64,000 nt of DNA from NCBI GenBank assembly GCA_022712895.1, contig JAFLJS010000023.1:62001-126000 (forward strand). Direction: 5' to 3'. Position 1 is the first letter of the stretch; every line of letters starts with the position of its first letter. The notes under the pieces are model-generated. The model was not told the DNA's origin and ran no database searches. It saw nothing but the letters and a program-made list of their open reading frames with translations. Of the stretch, positions 44,390-53,758 are shown piece by piece. The position numbers and the translations under genes are program-made. The stretch comes from Desulfocapsa sp. (GTDB taxonomy: Bacteria; Desulfobacterota; Desulfobulbia; Desulfobulbales; Desulfocapsaceae).

Positions 44390-44824
44390 ATGGCCACCAT
44401 TGAAGCAATTTGTATTAGTAAAAAAAAAGGCATGGTTAAAAAGGCGACCTCCGTTGCCACATTCAAGGCCGGTTTCGGTATAATTGATGATGCACATGCC
44501 GGGAAATGGCACCGTCAAGTATCGCTCCTTGCCGGGGAAAGTATCGATACAGTAAAAGAAAAGCTACCCACCCTTAAAGATGGTGCTTTTGCAGAAAATA
44601 TAATCACCAGAGATCTTGATCTAAGCTCAGTCAGCGTTGGAGATTCTTTACAGATCGGTACGGATATCATTCTTGAGATCACTCAGATTGGTAAAAAATG
44701 CCACAACGATGGATGTATAATAAAAAAGGCCACCGGTGACTGCATCATGCCCAAAGAAGGTATTTTTGCAAAAGTTATACAAGGTGGAACTGCGCAAGCA
44801 AACGACTCTATTGTACTGAATTAA
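44390..44824 (+). CDS. MOSC-domain protein
   Basis: This 144-residue protein is a stand-alone MOSC domain (GFGIIDDAHAGKWHRQVSLL, then AFAENIITRDLDLS and a conserved cysteine in KKCHNDGCIIKKATGDCIMP). MOSC domains handle sulfur or molybdenum cofactor chemistry. In anaerobes this short form is encoded near molybdopterin genes, but none are adjacent here. AGAGGA precedes the ATG. The 234-base leader contains three small hairpins. Confidence 0.88.
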   Translation: MATIEAICISKKKGMVKKATSVATFKAGFGIIDDAHAGKWHRQVSLLAGESIDTVKEKLPTLKDGAFAENIITRDLDLSSVSVGDSLQIGTDIILEITQIGKKCHNDGCIIKKATGDCIMPKEGIFAKVIQGGTAQANDSIVLN

Positions 44825-44850
44825 TCTTCATCGAAGCACCCCGCCTCAAC

Positions 44851-44876
44851 ACCACCTTGTGCCCCCACAAGGTGGT
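44851..44876. terminator. Perfect 11-base-pair hairpin after the MOSC gene
   Basis: ACCACCTTGTG (44851-44861) pairs perfectly with CACAAGGTGGT (44866-44876) around a CCCC loop. It lies 27 bases after the MOSC stop. No T-run follows directly, so it may be a weak terminator or mRNA-stabilising end. Confidence 0.55.
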
Positions 44877-45001
44877 AACATCCTCTCACATTAAGAAATA
44901 AAAAAAAAAGCATTTCATTTTTTTTCTTCCAGCACATATACTCATAAGAAATATACACTACAAGATGCTATCTGTTATCAACGTTAATGCAGGAGATTCT
45001 G

Positions 45002-47146
45002 ATGTTAAAAAGGTTATTACCACAAACTGTTAAAGCAAAACTCTTAGCAGCAATAGGGTTTTCATTCTTTATACTTATTTCAGCCACTGTATTATTGACC
45101 GCCAAGGAGAAGGAACAGACTTTTCTCCAAGCAGAACGACTCAACCTGACAGCAAAATTTAATGGCATTATAAAATCACTGGAAGATGAAGCGCGCACCG
45201 CAACTGCCATGGCTCTGGTGGTTGCTGCCATGCCCGATGTGCAAAACGCATTTGGCGATCAAGACCGGGAGCAATTAAGTGCTCTGACCCTCCCATTTTT
45301 CGAAAATGAAAGAAAACGTCTGTCTCTTGCTCAGTTTCAATTTCACCTTCCCCCGGCGACCTCATTTCTGCGCCTTCATAAACCAGAAAAATTTGGCGAT
45401 GACCTTTCCTCCATCCGGCAAACCGTTATTGAAGTGAACAGAAACAAAACAACTGTCTCTGGTATTGAGAAAGGACTTGCCGGCCTTGGAATCAGAGGAG
45501 TTGTCCCGGTTTACCAGAACAACAATCATATCGGCTCCGTCGAATTTGGAATCAAACTGAATGACAAACTGCTTATGCCCATGAAAAAAACCATGGGGGT
45601 AGATATTTCTGTTGTTGCCCCTGATGGACAAGGTTTTAAATACCTTGCCAAAACGCATTCGTTATCCATTCCGAAGAAAAGTTATCCCTGGCTCAATAAA
45701 ATGATGAAAGCCCAAGAGATTCATTTTAAACAGGTTCACAAAAACGGCAAACACTTAATGACAGTTTTCGGTCCCCTGAAGGACTACAACGGAAAAACTA
45801 TTGGTATTCTTGCCATACCTACAGATATTTCAGATACCATGGCCACAATTAAAAACACTATGTACAAGATGGCAGTTGGCGGCATCCTGGCATTGGCGAT
45901 AACCATGGTAGTGATGTATTTCCTGATGAATACTCTTATTCACTCTCCAATGAGAATCCTTGTTGAGAAATTCCAACAGGCTGGCCAGGGAGACCTGACG
46001 GTTTCAATGGATTTAAAAAGCCTGCACTGTGCAAAGTGCAGCGACATAGTACAGTGCAACAAGCCAGAATGTTCCAGCTACGGGAAAGACACCAAGTGTT
46101 GGGAACAGAGTGGGTCACTCTCCACAAACGTCGAATGTCCTAAAATACTGACAGGAGAATATGCAACCTGTCGTGAATGCAATGTATATCAAACTTCTGT
46201 CACCGACGAATTTGCAGAATTAAGTACAACCTTTAACTCTTTCGTTGCCAATATCCGACGTATGGTTCTTAGTCTTCAGGAAAGTGTAGAAGCTACTAGC
46301 TCAGCATCTTCAGAGTTGTCTGATTTGTCACAGGGAATGCAGGATGGCGCATCATCGGCTTCAGAACGCACACAAACAGTTGCGGCTGCAGCAGAGGAGA
46401 TGAGCGTTAACATGAACTCCGTAGCGGCTGCAAGTGAAGAGGCGTCCACCAATGTAAATATGGTAGCCACAGCAACTGAGGAGATGAGTGCCACTATTTC
46501 AGAGATTTCTGCAAATACCGATGAAGCAAGTAATATCGCAACCCGCGCAGTTGAACAGGCATCAAGCGCCAGCGCCAAGGTCGATATTCTTGGGGAAGCA
46601 GCAGTCAAAATCAGCAAAGTTACTGAAGTTATATCTGATATTTCCGCCCAGACAAATCTCCTTGCCCTGAATGCAACCATTGAGGCAGCCCGTGCCGGTG
46701 AAGCAGGTAAAGGTTTTGCAGTTGTTGCCAACGAGATTAAGGAGCTGGCCCGCCAGACTTCTGAAGCTACGCAACAGATCAAATCACAAATTGAAGGGAT
46801 ACAAAACTCAACGGATGAGACGGTAACTGAAATACGTGATATCACCGAAGTTATCAACAAGGTGAATGAAATTGTCGCCACCATTGCCGCAGCCATTGAA
46901 GAGCAAGCTGCAACCACCGGAGAGATTGGTGGCAACGTACAACAGGCAGCCGTTGGCATTTCTGAAGTGAATGAAAATGTTGCACAAACATCCAGTGTTG
47001 CCAGTGAGATTGCCGAGGATATCAATCAAATCAGCGTAATAACCGATGAGATGACAGAGAGTTCGGGGAAGGTAAACTTGAGTGCAGATTCCATGGCAGC
47101 CCTTGCCAGGACACTAGAAAAGATGGTGAACCGATTTAAGGTATAG
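45002..47146 (+). CDS. Methyl-accepting chemotaxis protein with Cys-rich insert
   Basis: The ATG at 45002 has AGGAG six bases upstream, so it is preferred over the ATG at 44987. The 714-residue receptor has membrane helix 1 ([19 protein letters not shown]), a periplasmic Cache-type sensor (about 35-285), helix 2 ([19 protein letters not shown]) and HAMP. A Cys-rich insert at about 342-396 ([36 protein letters not shown]) follows, then the signalling domain with [19 protein letters not shown]. The insert resembles the two-CW motif found in deltaproteobacterial receptors and may bind metal or sense redox. No terminal methylase-docking pentapeptide is present. Confidence 0.92.
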   Translation: MLKRLLPQTVKAKLLAAIGFSFFILISATVLLTAKEKEQTFLQAERLNLTAKFNGIIKSLEDEARTATAMALVVAAMPDVQNAFGDQDREQLSALTLPFFENERKRLSLAQFQFHLPPATSFLRLHKPEKFGDDLSSIRQTVIEVNRNKTTVSGIEKGLAGLGIRGVVPVYQNNNHIGSVEFGIKLNDKLLMPMKKTMGVDISVVAPDGQGFKYLAKTHSLSIPKKSYPWLNKMMKAQEIHFKQVHKNGKHLMTVFGPLKDYNGKTIGILAIPTDISDTMATIKNTMYKMAVGGILALAITMVVMYFLMNTLIHSPMRILVEKFQQAGQGDLTVSMDLKSLHCAKCSDIVQCNKPECSSYGKDTKCWEQSGSLSTNVECPKILTGEYATCRECNVYQTSVTDEFAELSTTFNSFVANIRRMVLSLQESVEATSSASSELSDLSQGMQDGASSASERTQTVAAAAEEMSVNMNSVAAASEEASTNVNMVATATEEMSATISEISANTDEASNIATRAVEQASSASAKVDILGEAAVKISKVTEVISDISAQTNLLALNATIEAARAGEAGKGFAVVANEIKELARQTSEATQQIKSQIEGIQNSTDETVTEIRDITEVINKVNEIVATIAAAIEEQAATTGEIGGNVQQAAVGISEVNENVAQTSSVASEIAEDINQISVITDEMTESSGKVNLSADSMAALARTLEKMVNRFKV

Positions 47147-47152
47147 AGCAAG

Positions 47153-48022
47153 CTACTTCACAAAACGGTCGAAATGATACCATTCGAAGGGATGGTTCAA
47201 TAACTGCTGCTCCAGTAAATTTGCATATTGCTGAGCAGCAGTTTGTATTTGAGCATCCCTTTCTTTTCTGTTTGCGCATTGTATATATATTGGGTCGGCA
47301 AGACTAAAGCTGTAGCTGTTTTTCCCAGTTCTGAAACTGAAAAAACAGAAAATGGGTGCTCCTGAGACCAGTGCAAAAACATACGGCGCTTCTGGAACAA
47401 AGGCCTTTCCACCAAGAAAATTAACTTCTCTCTGTCGTTGATCAGGACGCCACACGATATCACCAGTCATGGAAATCAGGCCTCCATCCTGCAAAAACCG
47501 TATCCCTTCCACAGCATCAAAAGGTGAACCACCGTCTTTTTCAACGCCTATTATTTTCACCCCCGAATCCTGCAACTGCTCTTTCTGCATGCCCTCCACA
47601 CCTTCCTTTTCTTTTACACCCATATAGAGAAGAAGTTTTTGTGGTGTTTTCTGTTGCTGTAAAAGGTGGGCCGCTATCTCCCAGTTACCAAGATGCGACA
47701 TGAGTAATATTGCGCCCTTTTGCTGCACTACCGATTCAAGTTTCTCCCAACCTTTTGATTGAAAGAGTGTCTGCTGCCCATGGGCTGCCAGAAATCTGTC
47801 ATAGTGGATAGTTGTGAAGTTTTGATATTGGAGGAACGTACAGTAGTTGTGGTACAAAAAATTTTTGTGGGTATACAGCAGACGGTAAAAGCGACGGCTC
47901 TCTTTCACATTTTTCGAGAAGCAAAAATACCCTGTAGCAATGATCCGAGAGATAATCGAAAACAGCCACCCTCCGAATATTCCAGTCACTTTTTCAAGGA
48001 TAGTGTACCAGAAGTTTTTCAT
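47153..48022 (-). CDS. LpxL/HtrB-like lipid acyltransferase
   Basis: This 289-residue protein has a membrane-proximal N-terminus (LEKVTGIFGGWLFSIISRII) and the catalytic HLGNWE motif (about 112-117), then SMTGDIVWRPDQRQREVNFLG and a C-terminal region ending PFEWYHFDRF. The HxxxxE motif is that of lauroyl/myristoyl transferases of lipid A. In aryl-polyene clusters an acyltransferase of this family is always present and is thought to act on the polyene conjugate. It overlaps the glycosyltransferase gene by 4 bases. Confidence 0.88.
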   Translation of the reverse strand: MKNFWYTILEKVTGIFGGWLFSIISRIIATGYFCFSKNVKESRRFYRLLYTHKNFLYHNYCTFLQYQNFTTIHYDRFLAAHGQQTLFQSKGWEKLESVVQQKGAILLMSHLGNWEIAAHLLQQQKTPQKLLLYMGVKEKEGVEGMQKEQLQDSGVKIIGVEKDGGSPFDAVEGIRFLQDGGLISMTGDIVWRPDQRQREVNFLGGKAFVPEAPYVFALVSGAPIFCFFSFRTGKNSYSFSLADPIYIQCANRKERDAQIQTAAQQYANLLEQQLLNHPFEWYHFDRFVK

Positions 48023-48741
48023 CCCTTTTTAGAGAAAACCGAGAAAATACGCTTAAAAATAAGCCGACTGAATGTTGCGGAATTACGCAGAAAATCCAGC
48101 CAGGGGTGGAAATGGGAAATGCGTTCGGCTCCTTTTTGATACACTACCTGTACAGCAGTTTCCACGATGGGTATCTTCTTTTGATGCGCTTTTACCAAAA
48201 CCTCAACTTCATATTGAAAACGTCTGGCCTGCACATCAAGGGCTAACACTTCGGGAAGGGGGTAGAGCCTGAATCCTGATTGTGAGTCACTGACCATTGG
48301 CCCGCCTGATACCCACACCCAAAAATTAGAGAATTTCCTACCGACTTTTGAGGTCCAGGGAACGTGTGTTTCATCCATCCCTTGACGTTTTCCGATAATA
48401 ATTGCACGTTGATTTCCTTCTCGTGCCTGCAACAGATTTTCAATATCTTCCGGTTTATGCTGCCCATCAGCGTCAATGGTCACCACCCAGCCACAGCTTT
48501 TTTGCGCTGCCTGAAAACCGGTTAGCAAAGCAGCCCCTTTCCCCCTGTTTTGAGAATGGCTGAGCACAGTGATGTTCTCATTATCCATGGCCGCAAGCAT
48601 TTCAGCCGTTGCATCCGTTGATCCGTCATCAACCACAAATAGAGGATAGCCAAGGACAACAGTCTTATGCACCACATCACTGATTCGTGTTCCGTGGTTA
48701 TACACGGGAATCACAATGGCAACCTTGTTATTTTCTGGCAT
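48019..48741 (-). CDS. Family 2 glycosyltransferase
   Basis: The ATG at 48741 has GGAG eight bases upstream and gives 240 residues starting MPENNKVAIVIPVYNHGTRI. The GT-A motifs are FVVDDGSTDATAEML, GKGAALLTGF and TIDADGQHKPEDI (DxD), followed by GSQSGFRLYP-like DSQSGFRLYP. Such short enzymes, without membrane helices, resemble the glycosyltransferase/acyltransferase partners of aryl-polyene loci. It probably adds a sugar to a lipid head group. It overlaps the FakA-DegV gene by 14 bases. Confidence 0.88.
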   Translation of the reverse strand: MPENNKVAIVIPVYNHGTRISDVVHKTVVLGYPLFVVDDGSTDATAEMLAAMDNENITVLSHSQNRGKGAALLTGFQAAQKSCGWVVTIDADGQHKPEDIENLLQAREGNQRAIIIGKRQGMDETHVPWTSKVGRKFSNFWVWVSGGPMVSDSQSGFRLYPLPEVLALDVQARRFQYEVEVLVKAHQKKIPIVETAVQVVYQKGAERISHFHPWLDFLRNSATFSRLIFKRIFSVFSKKG

Positions 48742-50452
48742 AAGCGATGCTCCAGGTACCTGGTCCCATATGGACACCAGACGTAAGAGAGAGTGGAACG
48801 AGTTTGATTTCCGCATCAGGAAGCAGTTTTCGAATTGCTGGTTGCACCTTCTTTTGTAACCACATTTTATTGTCTGAATGTTGAAGTAAAACAAACAGTT
48901 TTTTAGAGTTTCCTTTTTGCTTTTCAAGTTTTTCGAGAGCAAAAACCAGCTGCCCCTTCCTATTACGTACAACACCCACCTTGCGCACACCCTCAAAACC
49001 CGGGCTGATCACAGGTTTCATATGCAAAAGATCAGCAAAGAAGGCCTTGGTTTTTGTAACCCGGCCTCCTGCCACCAGATATTTTAGTTCATCTATAAAA
49101 ACATACTCTTTGGCCTGTTTACTTAACTCTCTTGCCAAAGCAACAACGTCTCCTGCCGCGGCCCCTGTTTCAGCAAGTCTGGCCGTTAACAGTGCTATAA
49201 CAGCCAGACGACCGGATGCGGCACCACTATCAAGTATCTCAAACCTGTCCCCAACTGTACTTTTCTCCTGCCAGTTTTTGGCGGTGGAATAATTCCCTGT
49301 GAAAGCTGATCCTGTGCAGACATACAACACCTTATCATACTGCGCACAAGCAGCCTGATAATGTAACTCACGTTCATTGCTTGACGCCTGAGCTGTACTT
49401 ACTTTGGCTCCTTTTAGCATTTGAGAGTACAGATTTTCTGGCAGATACAGACTCTCCGGCAAGGCCTGATCCTCTGTTACAATATAACTGTCCAGTAGAA
49501 TAATTCCATGCTGCTGGGCAAGATCAAGCGGAATAGAACCTGCCGCATCTGACATAATCCTGATACGATTACCAGCGAATGTTTTCTCATTTGAGGAATG
49601 CAGCTGAGGATCAATAGCCGCATTTGACCAGCTAACAACAGTACCCAGGGTAGCTAACTGCTCTCGTAAATAAGTCGGATTTTTTGTATGCAAATGAACT
49701 TTTGTTTCGGTTTCCCCGGGAACAAGTACAACACTGTCGCTAAACATTGCAATTTCATCCGACAGCGCAGCGTCCTCTTTATCGCTGGCTAGAACAACTT
49801 CAACACAATACTCACCACTTTTTTCTGGCTGGTAAGAAGCTGCCAGCTGCAGTCTGCTGCCGAAGAGTTCCATCACCGGAGAAGCGGTGGCGTTACCATT
49901 AATATATTGCTGAAAAAAACCATCGAAGAAGATAAACATCCCCAAAGCACCAGAATCCACGACCCCTGCTTCCTCCAAGACGGACAGGCGATTCGCCGTA
50001 TTTGCAACAGCATCGCTCAGTTGTTGACGTACAGCTGAAAAGGAGATCTGTTTTTTTTCTTCATCTTGCAAACATATTACCAGAGCATCAAAGATATCCA
50101 GCATCGTGCCCGATATGGGTTTGTGTATTGCCCGGTACGCCTGCTGCCGTCCCTGCATAGCCTGCTCTACTAGTTCACCAATATCATGATTTAAAAATGG
50201 AGCAAGAAAGGCAGCTGCGATATTCCCAGAATTTCCAAGAGCCGTTGTCGCAAGGTTTTGCACACTGGCAACCATATCGGAAGCACAATCCCGCAGGGGA
50301 CTGAGGCTAATCCGAAGATTTGTTCCGGTATCTCCATCAGCCACAGGAAAGACGTTTATGGCATCTAGCAGATCAGCCCACACAACCAGATTTTCATAGC
50401 CGGCAATACAGGACTGTGCAAAAAGCAGAGGATTGGATTTACTTTCTATCAA
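48728..50452 (-). CDS. FakA-DegV fusion, probable one-piece fatty-acid kinase
   Basis: The N-terminal part (1-190) is a DAK2/DhaL-type kinase domain with INVFPVADGDTGTNLRIS (nucleotide/metal loop). The middle part (about 200-285) carries the FakA signature GETETKVHLHTKNP. The C-terminal part (about 290-574) is a complete DegV/FakB fatty-acid-binding fold (SDAAGSIPLDLA, STAQASSNE, LKYLVAGGRVTKTKAF, HMGPGTWSIAY). In Gram-positive bacteria separate FakA and FakB phosphorylate fatty acids to acyl-phosphate; here both are in one chain. The start codon appears to be TTG at 50452. Its place between the AMP-ligase and glycosyltransferase genes suggests activation of a free acyl chain of the cluster. 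Confidence 0.87.
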   Translation of the reverse strand: MIESKSNPLLFAQSCIAGYENLVVWADLLDAINVFPVADGDTGTNLRISLSPLRDCASDMVASVQNLATTALGNSGNIAAAFLAPFLNHDIGELVEQAMQGRQQAYRAIHKPISGTMLDIFDALVICLQDEEKKQISFSAVRQQLSDAVANTANRLSVLEEAGVVDSGALGMFIFFDGFFQQYINGNATASPVMELFGSRLQLAASYQPEKSGEYCVEVVLASDKEDAALSDEIAMFSDSVVLVPGETETKVHLHTKNPTYLREQLATLGTVVSWSNAAIDPQLHSSNEKTFAGNRIRIMSDAAGSIPLDLAQQHGIILLDSYIVTEDQALPESLYLPENLYSQMLKGAKVSTAQASSNERELHYQAACAQYDKVLYVCTGSAFTGNYSTAKNWQEKSTVGDRFEILDSGAASGRLAVIALLTARLAETGAAAGDVVALARELSKQAKEYVFIDELKYLVAGGRVTKTKAFFADLLHMKPVISPGFEGVRKVGVVRNRKGQLVFALEKLEKQKGNSKKLFVLLQHSDNKMWLQKKVQPAIRKLLPDAEIKLVPLSLTSGVHMGPGTWSIAYARK

Positions 50453-50458
50453 CGTCGA

Positions 50459-51808
50459 TTAGGAGAGCAGTTGAATGATCGCATCCCGGTCATATTTGCC
50501 ATTTGGCCGCATGGGGATTTGAGATGCAAGTCTGATTATTTTAGGCATGGCAGCGGGCTCAAGGCTGACGGACATGACAAGTTTAATGGGGACAAGATCA
50601 AGATTTTCCTGATCGCTGCGGATAAGCACTGCTATACGATTTCCCCGCCCGGTACTATCTTTTAATGGCAATACCACACATTCTGCCACGCCCGTTTGTT
50701 GTTGCAGCAGATCTCGTATTTCATCAAGATCCACCCTCTCTCCTGCAACCTTGGTAATTGCATCCGCTCGGCCATGCAGCGAAAAGGTGTCCTTACCCTG
50801 TAACCGAACACGGTCTCCTGAAAGAAACCAATTGTCCTTTTCCCGTGGCACATCAGGAGACAGGAATGGCGAACGAATAGTTAAACGCTGCTCTCGTATC
50901 TGCCATTCAATGGGAGGCAAGGGAGTAAAGAACTCTTCTCCTGCCGCTCTGTTTCTTGCTGCTAGCCCTCCCGTTTCCGTTGAACCGTAGATTTCAACGA
51001 TCTCTGCCCTGTTCCCACTGCAAAACCCCGTATTATCTTCTTCCGGTAGCATTCCTGCAGAAGAAAAGGCCAAGCGCAAAGACGAGTGCAAACTGCGCCC
51101 CTGCAAGGCACGATAATGTGCGGGAACACTGGACAGCACAGTTACAGCATGTTTTTCAACACACTCTGCAATCTCGGCCGGGAAAAACGGGCTTTCAGCC
51201 ACAATTCTGGCATTTGCCACCAGCGGGATCACCACAGAAAACAGAAACCCGTAGATATGATACGGAGTGATGGTGGCCAAAATACAATCCCTGTCACCTA
51301 TTGCATAACGAGAAGCCATAAATTGCGCTTCACCAAAAATATTGGCGATACTTTTAGACCATATTTTTGCAGCACCAGTAGAACCACCAGTAAAAAGTTT
51401 TACTAACTCCGCATTGGGATTTACTGTCTGTTTGGACAATGATGCTGGGCAAATCTGCGCAAGATCTTGTGGATGAATGCATGTTGTTCCATGGGACAGC
51501 TCCCGGTCCACATCAACGATTGCAGTAGTGAATCCTGTGAGATCCTGCATCTGCCTAAGCGCTCGTGCAGAAAAGCTGTGAGGAAGTGTTAAGACCCTGC
51601 CGGAGGCGACGGCTGCAAGCAGTGCGGCAGCTATTACATCACGTCCCTCTGCTGCCAGACAAATGGGAACATTTGGTTCTAAGGTAAAAAAACTTGCGCA
51701 AAACCGGGCAGCCAGATCGTGAACATTTTTTCTTGTTACGGATCCTGCAATAAACTCCTGTCTGGCGTCAAAAGGTTCCTGAAAAAGAGTTGCAAACAAG
51801 GCGTTCAT
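50459..51808 (-). CDS. AMP-dependent acyl/aryl ligase
   Basis: The start at 51808 follows the previous stop after one base (TGA-T-ATG) and gives 449 residues. ANL-family motifs are present: VKLFTGGSTGAAKIWSKS (phosphate loop, about 132), EIYGSTETGGLA (about 275), WFLSGDRVRL and GRADAITKVAGERVDLDEI. This short form is typical of the AMP-ligases of aryl-polyene clusters, which load an aromatic or acyl starter on an ACP. The substrate pocket cannot be read from sequence alone. It is followed closely by the FakA-DegV gene. Confidence 0.88.
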   Translation of the reverse strand: MNALFATLFQEPFDARQEFIAGSVTRKNVHDLAARFCASFFTLEPNVPICLAAEGRDVIAAALLAAVASGRVLTLPHSFSARALRQMQDLTGFTTAIVDVDRELSHGTTCIHPQDLAQICPASLSKQTVNPNAELVKLFTGGSTGAAKIWSKSIANIFGEAQFMASRYAIGDRDCILATITPYHIYGFLFSVVIPLVANARIVAESPFFPAEIAECVEKHAVTVLSSVPAHYRALQGRSLHSSLRLAFSSAGMLPEEDNTGFCSGNRAEIVEIYGSTETGGLAARNRAAGEEFFTPLPPIEWQIREQRLTIRSPFLSPDVPREKDNWFLSGDRVRLQGKDTFSLHGRADAITKVAGERVDLDEIRDLLQQQTGVAECVVLPLKDSTGRGNRIAVLIRSDQENLDLVPIKLVMSVSLEPAAMPKIIRLASQIPMRPNGKYDRDAIIQLLS

Positions 51809-51809
51809 A

Positions 51810-53072
51810 TCAGCCAATATTCCTGCCAAATGCCTGCCCGGCAAGGCTTCTGTCTCGTGGTCTGAAACTCCCATCTTCCATCTCTTTACCCACAACCTGC
51901 CTGAAGAGTTTAAACATCTTCATTTCCTGGGACTCATCACCATAAAATCTACTCCAGGCAAGATCGAGAAGTTCCTGGAGCCGCTCAGGACTCATCTGTT
52001 TGGGCTGATAGACGACTTTATCGGCGGAAAAATCGTTCCAATCGGTGGAGAGCATTCGATTTTGTGCCACCATATCTTTATAGGCTTTGGTGTGGGGGAA
52101 TGGGGTTAGCACTGTAAATTCTGCCAGATCCAGCTCAATATCAAGCAGAAAGTCAATGAGTTCCAGGATAAATTCTTCACTGTGATTATCAAGTCCAAGG
52201 AGAATGGTTCCTTCAACTCCAATGCCATGATCATGATAGCGCTTAATACGTTCACGAATATAATCTGAAGTATCAAATACGGCCTGATACACGTACCAGG
52301 CACCCGCCTGTGCCGCCAGATCCAAAATCTCCGGTTTGTCTTCTATGGGGTGAGAACACCATTTCTTTTTCAGCGGAATCATCTCTCTAAAGAGATCCTT
52401 CTCCCACTGACTATCCTGCGCCAGCGAATTATCCACAATAAACATTCGATTATTATCAATGCCTGCCATTTCTGCCACCGCCTTGTCAATGGGCCGTGGC
52501 CTGAAATCACGGCCACCCAGATAAGAAACTGCGCAAGGGTAGCAGTTAAAGCGACACCCCCGTGAGGCATGAACCAGATCAACCATCTGCACACCTTTAT
52601 AGTTGTACAGTTCACGGTTCAGGATATCTCTTCGAGCCGGCCCCACCAGTGCAATATCGGGCCTGTTATTCATATAGTCGTAACGGGGTTTAAGCTCTCC
52701 CTTCCTGAAATCATCAAGAACAGTTTCCATGCGGCTTTCAGCTTCACCTAAAAAAACAGAATCCGCGTGTTCCATCGTTTCTTCAGCATGGAGCATGGTT
52801 GCAATGCCCCCAAAAATCACTTTAACGCCTTTTTTTCGATACCTATCCGCAATCTCCCATCCTCTTTTTACTTGAACAGTGAGCATCATGGAAATTCCGA
52901 CGATATCAACATCTTCATCAAAGTCGATATCTTCGAGATTTTCATCGGTGAAAACTATATCCACATAATCTGGCAGAGCTGCAGCAAAAACGACAGGGCC
53001 GTGAGGTGGCAGATGAAACTCAGTCTGGCGAAACAGTTTTGCCCATTTGGGATAGATCAGTTTAAATTTCAT
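51810..53072 (-). CDS. Cobalamin-binding-domain radical SAM enzyme (second copy)
   Basis: This 420-residue protein has an N-terminal B12-type Rossmann region (VVFAAALPDYVDIVFTDENL; DIVGISMMLTVQVKRGWEIA; KVIFGGIATMLHAEE). The radical SAM cluster is CRFNCYPC at about 166-173, and GLDNHSEEFI lies further on. It resembles the hopanoid/bacteriochlorophyll-type group of cobalamin radical SAM methylases or cyclases. It is clearly different from the enzyme at 38773. It lies between the lipoprotein and AMP-ligase genes, so it probably modifies the acyl chain or the aromatic head. Confidence 0.87.
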   Translation of the reverse strand: MKFKLIYPKWAKLFRQTEFHLPPHGPVVFAAALPDYVDIVFTDENLEDIDFDEDVDIVGISMMLTVQVKRGWEIADRYRKKGVKVIFGGIATMLHAEETMEHADSVFLGEAESRMETVLDDFRKGELKPRYDYMNNRPDIALVGPARRDILNRELYNYKGVQMVDLVHASRGCRFNCYPCAVSYLGGRDFRPRPIDKAVAEMAGIDNNRMFIVDNSLAQDSQWEKDLFREMIPLKKKWCSHPIEDKPEILDLAAQAGAWYVYQAVFDTSDYIRERIKRYHDHGIGVEGTILLGLDNHSEEFILELIDFLLDIELDLAEFTVLTPFPHTKAYKDMVAQNRMLSTDWNDFSADKVVYQPKQMSPERLQELLDLAWSRFYGDESQEMKMFKLFRQVVGKEMEDGSFRPRDRSLAGQAFGRNIG

Positions 53073-53095
53073 AGTATGAGGTTCAGGCCTGTTTT

Positions 53096-53758
53096 TTATA
53101 GTTTTTCTGCACTTAACAGCTGCAGTTTTAACGTGTAACCCTGCGTACCAGAGGTTGTCAGTTGTATCCGTTCGGGAATGTTTTCCCCTGTCACTTCTTT
53201 GTAATTAAGAGCAGTGATTGATTGCTGGAGCATACCTTGTGTATCGTACAGGTTAATTCTATTCCATCCCTGCTGAGCCATCACCACATCTGTCACCTGA
53301 TTATTGTCAGCGGTATACCGACAGATCAGTTCTCCTTCCGTATTTTCGGCAAGAGTTCTCTCTGCATATTCGGGTTCCACAAACAGCGTTTGGACATCTC
53401 GCATCAACCCTCTCGCAAATCCTGTTTTGTCAAAGGGTGGCATGGCTCTTCGCACAATAACACGGCCGCTTCCTTCCTGTTCTGCCTCAAAGAGGACAAA
53501 ACCTTCAACACCCATCAGTACCGTTTTCAGTTTTTTTCCTTGCAGCACAGTGACTCCAACGAGCGTTGCACCATAACCGCTGTCCATTACGAAACTGACG
53601 GAATGCACAAACTGCCAGTTTCCCTGAACAAAAGCATATTCACAGATCGCCTCTTTTGTATCAACAAATGAAACTCTCTGCAACTGAGGTACAGATGGAA
53701 CTTGAGCCACCGAGCAGGATACAAACAGGCAACAGACAAAGAGGCAGGCAATTCTCAT
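53096..53758 (-). CDS. DUF3261-like outer-membrane lipoprotein
   Basis: This 220-residue protein has a lipoprotein leader (LFVCCLFVSC, acylated Cys about 15) and a beta-rich body (VMDSGYGATLVGVTVLQGKK; GFVLFEAEQEGSGRVIVRRA). It resembles the DUF3261 lipoproteins that accompany LolA in aryl-polyene clusters. The pair is thought to move the polyene lipid to the outer membrane. The start overlaps the LolA stop by 4 bases. The assignment rests on size, leader and position more than on motifs. Confidence 0.65.
   Translation of the reverse strand: MRIACLFVCCLFVSCSVAQVPSVPQLQRVSFVDTKEAICEYAFVQGNWQFVHSVSFVMDSGYGATLVGVTVLQGKKLKTVLMGVEGFVLFEAEQEGSGRVIVRRAMPPFDKTGFARGLMRDVQTLFVEPEYAERTLAENTEGELICRYTADNNQVTDVVMAQQGWNRINLYDTQGMLQQSITALNYKEVTGENIPERIQLTTSGTQGYTLKLQLLSAEKL

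Noticed and set aside
46276-47025. Long minus-strand frame inside the chemotaxis receptor
   Set aside because: It mirrors the alanine-rich coiled-coil signalling domain.
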